From Prosopocoilus inquinatus (Eukaryota > Arthropoda > Insecta > Coleoptera > Lucanidae): a stretch of 64,000 nucleotides of DNA. Of the stretch, positions 1-11,400 are shown piece after piece. The stretch's first letter is position 1. Each line of letters starts with the position of its first letter. The position numbers and the translations under genes were made by a program. Below the pieces are notes generated by a model. It did no database searches, had not been told where the DNA came from, and saw only the letters and a program-made list of their open reading frames with translations. The stretch covers positions 37,128,001 through 37,192,000 of the forward strand of contig CM069873.1 in the NCBI GenBank assembly GCA_036172665.1, given 5' to 3'.

Positions 1-1187
1 ACGTATTAGCGTTGTTCCTGTGATGTATCTAATCGATCCTTACTTATCTACTATGTTATTTGACGTTTCGATGGACTCCAGTAACTCTAATGTGAGAGAA
101 ATTTTCGGACGCAGCAGAAGCTGGAAATAGTTTTAAACGAAACAACACGCATTAGCGTTGTTCCTGTGATGTATCTAATCGATCCTTACTCATCTATCAT
201 GTTATTTGACGTTTGGATGGACTCTAGTAACTCTAATGTGAGATACGAAGTTTTTGGACGCAGCAGGAGCTGGAAATAGTTTTAAACGAAACAACACGTA
301 TTAGCGTTGTTCCTGTGATGTATCTAATCGCTCCTTACTTAGCTACTATGTTATTTGACGTTTCGATGGACTCCAGTAACTCTAATGTGAGATACGAAAT
401 TTTCGGACGCAGCAGAAGCTGGAAATAGTTTTAAACGAAACAACACGTATTAGTGTTGTTCCTGTGATGTATCTAATCGATCCTTACTCATCTATCATGT
501 TATTTGACGTTTGGATGGACTCCAGTAACTGATGTGAGATACAAAGTTCTCGGACGCAGCAGAAGCTGGAAATAGTTTTGAACGAAACAACACGTATTAG
601 CGTTGTTCCTGTGATGTATCTAATCGATGCTTACTTATCTATCATGTTATCTGACGTTTGGATGGACTCCAGTAACTCTGATGTGAGATACAATGTTTTC
701 GGACGCAGCAGAAGCTGGAGATAGTTTTAAACGAAACAACACGCATTAGCGTTGTTCCTGTGATGTATCTAATCGATCCTTGCTCATCTATCATGTTATT
801 TGGCGTTTCGATGGACTCCAGTAACTCTGATGTGAGATAAAAAGTTTTCGGACGCAGCAGAAGCTGGAAATAGTTTTGAACGAAACAACACGTATTAGCG
901 TTGTTCCTGTGATGTATCTAATCGATCCTTACTTAGCTACTATGTTATTTGACGTTTCGATTGACTTCAATAACTCTGATGTGAGATAAAAATTTTTCGG
1001 ACGCAGCAGAAGCTGGAAATAGTTTTAAACGAAACAACACGCATTAGCGTTGTTCCTGTGATGTATCTAATCGATCCTTACTCATCTATCATTTTATTTG
1101 ACGTTTGGATGGACTATAGTAACTCTGATGTGAGATACAAAGTTTACGGACGCAGCAGAAGCTGGAAATAGTTTTAAACGAAACAAC
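1..1187. repeat. Entry segment, eight monomers
   Basis: Units start at 1, 147, 296, 445, 592, 741, 890 and 1039. The first is 146 bp because 'tac' is missing (gtgaga-gaaatt instead of gtgagatacgaaatt). The unit at 445 is 147 bp because 'ct' is missing (gtaactgatg). The series 296-740, with cgctcc, then gtaactgatg, then ttatctgacg plus caatgttttcgg, recurs in the same order at about 2377-2820, so this segment is a partial copy of part of the next block. The unit at 1039 carries cattttatttg, actatag and agtttacgg; close relatives of that unit appear near 22950, 52740 and 58700. Confidence 0.85.
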
Positions 1188-4100
1188 ACGCATTACCGTT
1201 GTTCCTGTGATGTATCTAATCGATCCTTACTCATCTATCATGTTATTTGGCGTTTCGATGGGCTCCAGTAACTCTGATGTGAGACACAAAGTTCTCGGAC
1301 GCGGCTGAAGCTAGAAATAGTTTTAAACGAAACAACACGCATTAGCGTTGTTCCTGTGATGTATTTAATCGATCCTTACTCATCTATCATGTTATTTGAC
1401 GTTTGAATGGACTCCAGTAACTCTGATGTGAGATACAAAGTTCTCGGACGCAGCAGAAGCTGGAAATACTTTTAAACGAAACAACACGCATTAGCGTTGT
1501 TCCTGTGATGTATCTAATCGATCCTTACTTAGCTACTATGTTATTTCACGTTTCGATGGACTCCAGTAACTCTAATGTGAGAGAAATTTTCGGACGCAGC
1601 AGAAGCTGGAAATAGTTTTAAACGAAACAACACGCATTAGCGTTGTTCCTGTGATGTATCTAATCGATCCTTACTCATCTATCATGTTATTTGGCGTTTC
1701 GATGGACTCCAGAAACTTTGATGTGAGATACGAAGTTCTCGGACGCAGCTGAAGCTGGAAATAGTTTTAAATGAAACAACACGTACTAGCGTTGTTCCTG
1801 TGATATATCTAATCGATCCTTACTCATCTATCATGTTATTTGACGTTTGGATGGACTCCAGTAACTCTGATGTGAGGTACAAAGTTTTCGGACGCAGCAG
1901 AAGCTGGAAATAGTTTTAAATGAAACAACACGCATTAGCGTTGTTCCTGTGATGTATCTAATGGATCCTTACTCATCTATCATGTTATTTGACGTTTCGA
2001 TGGACTCTAGTAACTCTGATGTGATATACGAAGTTTTTGGACGCAGCAGGAGCTGGAAATAGTTTTAAACGAAACAACACGTATTAGCGTTGTTCCTGTG
2101 ATGTATCTAATCGATCCTTACTCATCTATCATGTTATTTGACGTTTGGATGGACTCCAGTAACTCTGATGTGAGATACAATGTTCTCGGACGCAGCAGAA
2201 GCTGGAAATAGTTTTAATCGAAACAACACGCATTAGCGTTGTTCCTGTGATGTATCTAATCGATCCTTACTCATCTATCATGTTATTTGACGTTTCGATG
2301 GACTCTAGTAACTCTGATTTGAGATACGAAGTTTTTGGACGCAGCAGGAGCTGGAAATAGTTTTAAACGAAACAACACGTATTAGCGTTGTTCCTGTGAT
2401 GTATCTAATCGCTCCTTACTTAGCTACTATGTTATTTGACGTTTCGATGGACTCCAGTAACTCTAATGTGAGATACGAAATTTTCGGACGCAGCAGAAGC
2501 TGGAAATAGTTTTAAATGAAACAACACGTATTAGCGTTGTTCCTGTGATGTATCTAATCGATCCTTACTCATCTATCATGTTATTTGACGTTTGGATGGA
2601 CTCCAGTAACTGATGTGAGATACAAAGTTCTCGGACGCAGCAGAAGCTGGAAATAGTTTTGAACGAAACAACACGTATTAGCGTTGTTCCTGTGATGTAT
2701 CTAATCGATCCTTACTTATCTATCATGTTATCTGACGTTTGGATGGACTCCAGTAACTCTGATGTGAGCTACAATGTTTTCGGACGCAGCAGAAGCTGGA
2801 GATAGTTTTAAACGAAACAACACGCATTAGCGTTGTTCCTGTGATGTATCTAATCGATCCTCACTTAGCAACTATGTTATTTCACGTTTCGATGGACTCC
2901 AGTAACTCTAATGTGAGATACGAAATTTTCGGACGCAGCAGAAGCTGGAAATAGTTTTAAACGAAACAATACGCATTAGCGTTGTTCCTGTGATGTATCT
3001 AATCGATTCTTACTCATCTATCATGTTATTTGGCGTTTCGATGGACTCCAGAAACTTTGATGTGAGATACGAAGTTCTCGGACGCAGCTGAAGCTGGAAA
3101 TAGTTTTAAATGAAACAACACGTACTAGCGTTGTTCCTGTGATATATCTAATCGATCCTTACTCATCTATCATGTTATTTGACGTTTGGATGGACTCCAG
3201 TAACTCTGATGTGAGGTACAAAGTTCTCGGACGCAGCAGAAGCTGGAAATAGTTTTAAATGAAACAACACGCATTAGCGTTGTTCCTGTGATGTATCTAA
3301 TCGATCCTTACTCATCTATCATGTTATTTGACGTTTCGATGGACTCTAGTAACTCTGACGTGAGATACGAAGTTTTTGGACGCAGCAGGAGCTGGAAATA
3401 GTTTTAAACGAAACAACACGTATTAGCGTTGTTCCTGTGATGTATCTAATCGATCCTTACTCATCTATCATGTTATTTGACGTTTGGATGGACTCCAGTA
3501 GCTCTGATGTGAGATACAAAGTTCTCGGACGCAGCAGAAGCTGGAAATAGTTTTGAACGAAACAAAACGTATTAGCGTTGTTCCTGTGATGTATCTAATC
3601 GATCCTTACTTATCTACTATGTTATTTGACGTTTCGATGGACTCTAGTAACTCTGATGTGAGATACGAAATTTTCGATCGTAGCAGAATCTGGAAATAGT
3701 TTTAAATGAAACAACACGCATTAGCGTTGTTCCTGTGATGTATCTAATCGATCCTTACTCATCTATCATGTTATTTGACGTTTCGATGGACTCCAGTAAC
3801 TCTAATGTGAGATACGAAATTTTCGGACGCAGCAGAAGCTGGAAATAGTTTTAAACGAAACAACACGCATTAGCGTTGTTCCTGTGATGTATCTAATCGA
3901 TCCTTACTTAGCTAGTATGTTATTTCACGTTTCGATGGACTCCAGTAACTCTAATGTGAGAGAAATTTTCGGACGCAGCAGAAGCTGGAAATAGTTTTAA
4001 ACGAAACAACACGCATTAGCGTTGTTCCTGTGATGTATCTAATCGATCCTTACTCATCTATCATGTTATTTGGCGTTTCGATGGACTCCAGAAACTTTGA

Positions 4101-5200
4101 TGTTAGATACGAAGTTCTCGGACGCAGCTGAAGCTGGAAATAGTTTTAAATGAAACAACACGTACTAGCGTTGTTCCTGTGATATATCTAATCGATCCTT
4201 ACTCATCTATCATGTTATTTGACGTTTGGATGGACTCCAGTATCTCTGATGTGAGGTACAAAGTTTTCGGACGCAGCAGAAACTGGAAATAGTTTTAAAT
4301 GAAACAACACGCATTAGCGTTGTTCCTGTGATGTGTCTAATGGATCCTTACTCATCTATCATGTTATTTGACGTTTCGATGGACTCTAGTAACTCTGATG
4401 TGATATACGAAGTTTTTGGACGCAGCAGGAGCTGGAAATAGTTTTAAACGAAACAACACGTATTAGCGTTGTTCCTGTGATGTATCTAATCGATCCTTAC
4501 TCATCTATCATGTTATTTGACGTTTGGATGGACTCCAGTAACTCTGATGTGAGATACAATGTTCTCGGTCGCAGCAGAAGCTGGAAATAGTTTTAATCGA
4601 AACAACACGCATTAGCGTTGTTCCTGTGATGTATCTAATCGATCCTTACTCATCTATCATGTTATTTGACGTTTCGATGGACTCTAGTAACTCTGATGTG
4701 AGATACGAAGTTTTTGGAAGCAGCAGGAGCTGGAAATAGTTTTAAACGAAACAACACGTATTAGCGTTGTTCCTGTGATGTATCTAATCGCTCCTTACTT
4801 AGCTACTATGTTATTTGACGTTTCGATGGACTCCAGTAACTCTAATGTGAGATACGAAATTTTCGGACGCAGCAGAAGCTGGAAATAGTTTTAAACGAAA
4901 CAACACGTATTAGCGTTGTTCCTGTGATGTATCTAATCGATCCTTACTCATCTATCATGTTATTTGACGTTTGGATGGACTCCAGTAACTGATGTGAGAT
5001 ACAAAGTTCTCGGACGCAGCAGAAGCTGGAAATAGTTTTGAACGAAACAACACGTATTAGCGTTGTTCCTGTGATGTATCTAATGGATCCTTACTCATCT
5101 ATCATGTTATTTGACGTTTCGATGGACTCTAGTAACTCTGATGTGATATACGATGTTTTTGGACGCAGCAGGAGCTGGAAATAGTTTTAAACGAAACAAC

Positions 5201-5355
5201 ACGTATTAGCGTTGTTCCTGTGATGTATCTATATCTAGTCGATCCTTACTCATCTATCATGTTATTTGACGTTTGGATGGACTCCATTAACTCTGATGTG
5301 AGGTACAAAGTTCTCGGACGCAGCAGAAGCTGGAAATAGTTTTAAATGAAACAAC
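5201..5355 (+). repeat. 155-bp variant monomer with atatct insertion
   Basis: Between gtatct and the following sequence six extra bases, atatct, are present (about 5231-5236), making this unit 155 bp. The insert looks like a local duplication of the adjoining tatct. The same insertion is found in units 6099-6253, 12654-12808 and 24114-24268, always beside an aatggatcc unit, so it arose once and was spread by block duplication. This copy also carries ctagtc where most units have ctaatc. Confidence 0.9.
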
Positions 5356-6098
5356 ACGCATTAGCGTTGTTCCTGTGATGTATCTAATGGATCCTTACTC
5401 ATCTATCATGTTATTTGACGTTTCGATGGACTCTAGTAACTCTGATGTGATATACGAAGTTTTTGGACGCAGCAGGAGCTGGAAATAGTTTTAAACGAAA
5501 CAACACGTATTAGCGTTGTTCCTGTGATGTTTCTAATCGATCCTTACTCATCTATCATGTTATTTGACGTTTGGATGGACTCCAGTAACTCTGATGTGAG
5601 ATACAATATTCTCGGACGCAGCAGAAGCTGGAAATAGTTTTGAACGAAACAACACGTATTAGCGTTGTTACTGTGATGTATCTAATCGATCCTTACTCAT
5701 CTATCATGTTATTTGACGTTTGGATGGACTCCAGTAGCTCTGATGTGAGATACAAAGTTCTCGGACGCAGCAGAAGCTGGAAATAGTTTTGAACGAAACA
5801 AAACGTATTAGCGTTGTTCCTGTGATGTATCTAATCGATCCTTACTCATCTATCATGTTATTTGACGTTTGGATGGACTCCAGTAACTGATGTGAGATAC
5901 AAAGTTCTCGGACGCAGCAGAAGCTGGAAATAGTTTTGAACGAAACAACACGTATTAGCGTTGTTCCTGTGATGTATCTAATGGATCCTTACTCATCTAT
6001 CATGTTATTTAACGTTTCGATGGACTCTAGTAACTCTGATGTGATATACGAAGTTTTTGGACGCAGCAGGAGCTGGAAATAGTTTTAAACGAAACAAC

Positions 6099-6253
6099 AC
6101 GTATTAGCGTTGTTCCTGTGATGTATCTATATCTAATCGATCTTTAGTCATCTATCATGTTATTTGACGTTTGGATGGACACCAGTAACTCTGATGTGAG
6201 GTACAAAGTTTTCGGACGCAGCAGAAGCTGGAAATAGTTTTAAATGAAACAAC
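6099..6253 (+). repeat. 155-bp variant monomer, second copy of the insertion
   Basis: The same atatct insertion occurs at about 6129-6134, 898 bp after the first copy. That spacing equals six units corrected for one +6 and one -2 length variant, and it marks a tandem 6-mer. Nearby private changes (cgatctttagtc, gacaccag) distinguish it; gacaccag is shared with the units at 12654 and 24114, so those derive from this copy rather than from 5201. Confidence 0.88.
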
Positions 6254-7590
6254 ACGCATTAGCGTTGTTCCTGTGATGTATCTAATGGATCCTTACTCAT
6301 CTATCATGTTATTTGACGTTTCGATGGACTCTAGTAACTCTGATGTGATATACGAAGTTTTTGGACGCAGCAGGAGCTGGAAATAGTTTTAAACGAAACA
6401 ACACGTATTAGCGTTGTTCCTGTGATGTATCTAATCGATCCTTAATCATCTATCATGTTATTTGACGTTTGGATGGACTCCAGTAACTCTGATGTGAGAT
6501 ACAATATTCTCGGACGCAGCAGAAGCTGGAAATAGTTTTGAACGAAACAACACGTATTAGCGTTGTTACTGTGATGTATCTAATCGATCCTTACTCATCT
6601 ATCATGTTATTTGACGTTTGGATGGACTCCAGTAGCTCTGATGTAGGATACAAAGTTCTCGGACGCAGCAGAAGCTGGAAATAGTTTTGAACGAAACAAA
6701 ACGTATTAGCGTTGTTCCTGTGATGTATCTAATCGATCCTTACTTATCTACTATGTTATTTGACGTTTCGATGGACTCTAGTAACTCTGATGTGAGATAC
6801 GAAATTTTCGATCGTAGCAGAATCTGGAAATAGTTTTAAATGAAACAACACGCATTAGCGTTGTTCCTGTGATGTATCTAATCGATCCTTACTCATCTAT
6901 CATGTTATTTGACGTTTCGATGGACTCCAGTAACTCTAATGTGAGATACGAAATTTTCGGACGCAGCAGAAGCTGGAAATAGTTTTAAACGAAACAACAC
7001 GCATTAGCGTTGTTCCTGTGATGTATCTAATCGATCCTTACTCATCTATCATGTTATTTGACGTTTCGATGGACTCTAGTAACTCTGATGTGAGATACGA
7101 AGTTTTTGGACGCAGCAGGAGCTGGAAATAGTTTTAAACGAAACAACACGTATTAGCGTTGTTCCTGTGATGTATCTAATCGATCCTTACTCATCTATCA
7201 TGTTATTTGACGTTTGGATGGACTCCAGTAACTCTGATGTGAGATACAAAGTTCTCGGACGCAGCAGAAGCTGGAAGTAGTTTTGAACGAAACTACACGT
7301 ATTAGCGTTGTTCCTGTGATGTATCTAATCGATCCTTACTTATCTATCATGTTATTTGACGTTTGGATGGACTCCAGTAACTCTGATGTGAGATACAAAA
7401 TTTTCGGACGCAGCAGAAGCTGGAAATAGTTTTAAACGAAACAACACGCATTAGCGTTGTTCCTGTGATGTATCTAATCGATCCTTACTCATCTATCATG
7501 TTATTTGACGTTTCGATGGACTCCAGTAACTCTAATGTGAGATACGAAATTCTCGGACGCAGCAGGAGCTGGAAATAGTTTTAAACGAAA

Positions 7591-8488
7591 CAACACGCAT
7601 TAGCGTTGTTCCTGTGATGTATCTAATCGATCCTTACTGATCTATCATGTTATTTGACGTTTCGATGGACTCTAGTAACTCTGATGTGAGATACGAAGTT
7701 TTTGGACGCAGCAGGAGCTGGAAATAGTTTTAAACGAAACAACACGTATTAGCGTTGTTCCTGTGATGTATCTAATCGATCCTTACTCATCTATCATGTT
7801 ATTTGACGTTTGGATGGACTCCAGTAACTCTGATGTGAGATACAAAGTTCTCGGACGCAGCAGAAGCTGGAAATAGTTTTAAACGAAACAACACGCATTA
7901 GTGTTGTTCCTGTGATGTATCTAATCGATCCTTACTCATCTATCATGTTATTTGGCGTTTCGATGGACTCCAGTAACTCTGATGTGAGATACGAAGTTTT
8001 TGGACGCAGCAGGAGCTGGAAATAGTTTTAAGCGAAACAACACGCATTAGCGTTGTTCCTGTGATGTATCTAATCGATCCTTACTCATCTATCATGTTAT
8101 TTGACGTTTGGGTGGACTCTAGTAACTCTGATGTGAGATACGAAGTGTTTGGACGCAGCAGGAGCTGGAAATAGTTTTAAACGAAACAACACGCATTAGC
8201 GTTTTTCCTGTGATGTATCTAATCGATCCTTATTTATCTATCATGTTATTTGACGTTTCGATGGACTCTAGTAACTCTGATGTAAGATACGAAGTTTTTG
8301 GGCGCAGCAGGAGCTGGAAATAGTTTTAAACGAAACAGCACGTATTAGCGGTGTTCCTGTGATGTATCTAATCGATCCTTATTTATCTACCATGTTATTT
8401 GACGTATCGATGGACTCTAGTAACTCTGATGTGATATACGAAGTTCTCGGACGCAGCAGAAGCTGGAAATAGTTTTAAACGAAACAAC
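7591..8488. repeat. Linker segment, six monomers
   Basis: These units are mostly type A (actctag, gaagtttttgg, caggagc). They include ttagtgttg near 7900, the junction ttttaagcg near 8030, a unit with gtttttcctg near 8201 and one with agcggtgttcc near 8350. From about 7940 to 8330 the series matches 15541-15930 at 7598 bp, including ttttaagcg and gtttttcctg. It therefore joins duplication 1 to a block family that recurs several times downstream. Confidence 0.78.
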
Positions 8489-11400
8489 ACGCATTACCGT
8501 TGTTCCTGTGATGTATCTAATCGATCCTTACTCATCTATCATGTTATTTGGCGTTTCGATGGGCTCCAGTAACTCTGATGTGAGACACAAAGTTCTCGGA
8601 CGCGGCTGAAGCTAGAAATAGTTTTAAACGAAACAACACGCATTAGCGTTGTTCCTGTGATGTATTTAATCGATCCTTACTCATCTATCATGTTATTTGA
8701 CGTTTGAATGGACTCCAGTAACTCTGATGTGAGATACAAAGTTCTCGGACGCAGCAGAAGCTGGAAATACTTTTAAACAAAACAACACGCATTAGCGTTG
8801 TTCCTGTGATGTATCTAATCGATCCTTACTTAGCTACTATGTTATTTCACGTTTCGATGGACTCAAGTAACTCTAATGTGAGAGAAATTTTCGGACGCAG
8901 CAGAAGCTGGAAATAGTTTTAAACGAAACAACACGCATTAGCGTTGTTCCTGTGATGTATCTAATCGATCCTTACTCATCTATCATGTTATTTGGCGTTT
9001 CGATGGACTCCAGAAACTTTGATGTGAGATACGAAGTTCTCGGACGCAGCTGAAGCTGGAAATAGTTTTAAATGAAACAACACGTACTAGCGTTGTTCCT
9101 GTGATATATCTAATCGATCCTTACTCATCTATCATGTTATTTGACGTTTGGATGGACTCCAGTAACTCTGATGTGAGGTACAAAGTTTTCGGACGCAGCA
9201 GAAGCTGGAAATAGTTTTAAATGAAACAACACGCATTAGCGTTGTTCCTGTGATGTATCTAATGGATCCTTACTCATCTATCATGTTATTTGACGTTTCG
9301 ATGGACTCTAGTAACTCTGATGTGATATACGAAGTTTTTGGACGCAGCAGGAGCTGGAAATAGTTTTAAACGAAACAACACGTATTAGCGTTGTTCCTGT
9401 GATGTATCTAATCGATCCTTACTCATCTATCATGTTATTTGACGTTTGGATGGACTCCAGTAACTCTGATGTGAGATACAATGTTCTCGGACGCAGCAGA
9501 AGCTGGAAATAGTTTTAATCGAAACAACACGCATTAGCGTTGTTCCTGTGATGTATCTAATCGATCCTTACTCATCTATCATGTTATTTGACGTTTCGAT
9601 GGACTCTAGTAACTCTGATGTGAGATACGAAGTTTTTGGACGCAGCAGGAGCTGGAAATAGTTTTAAACGAAACAACACGTATTAGCGTTGTTCCTGTGA
9701 TGTATCTAATCGCTCCTTACTTAGCTACTATGTTATTTGACGTTTCGATGGACTCCAGTAACTCTAATGTGAGATACGAAATTTTCGGACGCAGCAGAAG
9801 CTGGAAATAGTTTTAAACGAAACAACACGTATTAGCGTTGTTCCTGTGATGTATCTAATCGATCCTTACTCATCTGTCATGTTATCTGACGTTTGGATGG
9901 ACTCCAGTAACTCTGATGTGAGCTACAATGTTTTCGGACGCAGCAGAAGCTGGAGATAGTTTTAAACGAAACAACACGCATTAGCGTTGTTCCTGTGATG
10001 TATCTAATCGATCCTCACTTAGCAACTATGTTATTTCACGTTTCGATGGACTCCAGTAACTCTAATGTGAGATACGAAATTTTCGGACGCAGCAGAAGCT
10101 GGAAATAGTTTTAAACGAAACAATACGCATTAGCGTTGTTCCTGTGATGTATCTAATCGATTCTTACTCATCTATCATGTTATTTGGCGTTTCGATGGAC
10201 TCCAGAAACTTTGATGTGAGATACGAAGTTCTCGGACGCAGCTGAAGCTGGAAATAGTTTTAAATGAAACAACACGTACTAGCGTTGTTCCTGTGATATA
10301 TCTAATCGATCCTTACTCATCTATCATGTTATTTGACGTTTGGATGGACTCCAGTAACTCTGATGTGAGGTACAAAGTTCTCGGACGCAGCAGAAGCTGG
10401 AAATAGTTTTAAATGAAACAACACGCATTAGCGTTGTTCCTGTGATGTATCTAATCGATCCTTACTCATCTATCATGTTATTTGACGTTTCGATGGACTC
10501 TAGTAACTCTGACGTGAGATACGAAGTTTTTGGACGCAGCAGGAGCTGGAAATAGTTTTAAACGAAACAACACGTATTAGCGTTGTTCCTGTGATGTATC
10601 TAATCGATCCTTACTCATCTATCATGTTATTTGACGTTTGGATGGACTCCAGTAGCTCTGATGTGAGATACAAAGTTCTCGGACGCAGCAGAAGCTGGAA
10701 ATAGTTTTGAACGAAACAAAACGTATTAGCGTTGTTCCTGTGATGTATCTAATCGATCCTTACTTATCTACTATGTTATTTGACGTTTCGATGGACTCTA
10801 GTAACTCTGATGTGAGATACGAAATTTTCGATCGTAGCAGAATCTGGAAATAGTTTTAAACGAAACAACACGCATTAGCGTTGTTCCTGTGATGTATCTA
10901 ATCGATCCTTACTCATCTATCATGTTATTTGGCGTTTCGATGGACTCCAGAAACTTTGATGTGAGATACGAAGTTCTCGGACGCAGCTGAAGCTGGAAAT
11001 AGTTTTAAATGAAACAACACGTACTAGCGTTGTTCCTGTGATATATCTAATCGATCCTTACTCATCTATCATGTTATTTGACGTTTGGATGGACTCCAGT
11101 AACTCTGATGTGAGGTACAAAGTTTTCGGACGCAGCAGAAACTGGAAATAGTTTTAAATGAAACAACACGCATTAGCGTTGTTCCTGTGATGTGTCTAAT
11201 GGATCCTTACTCATCTATCATGTTATTTGACGTTTCGATGGACTCTAGTAACTCTGATGTGATATACGAAGTTTTTGGACGCAGCAGGAGCTGGAAATAG
11301 TTTTAAACGAAACAACACGTATTAGCGTTGTTCCTGTGATGTATCTAATCGATCCTTACTCATCTATCATGTTATTTGACGTTTGGATGGACTCCAGTAA

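Larger units (their letters stand above)
1188..7590. repeat. Long-range duplication 1, copy a (about 43 monomers)
   Basis: This block begins with the rare marker acgcattaccg, followed by gggctccag and cgcggctgaagctag. The same chain of markers starts again at 8489, exactly 7301 bp (49 units) later. In order it carries acgtactag plus gatatatc units (1781, 3120, 4160), cgctcc units, gtaactgatg units of 147 bp, units with a six-base insertion (5201 and 6099), and cgatcgtagcagaatc units (about 3570 and 6710). It has its own internal repetition: 1488-2670 matches 3867-5049 at 2379 bp (16 units), and about 5050-5820 matches 5948-6718 at 898 bp (6 units). This is the fuller of the two copies; copy b lacks five monomers present here. 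Confidence 0.85.

Noticed and set aside
65..81. RNA polymerase III B box or a tRNA-derived repeat (gtttcgatggactcc)
   Set aside because: Spacing after GTTCGA-like bases does not fit the B box, no A box lies at the right distance, and no cloverleaf can be drawn.
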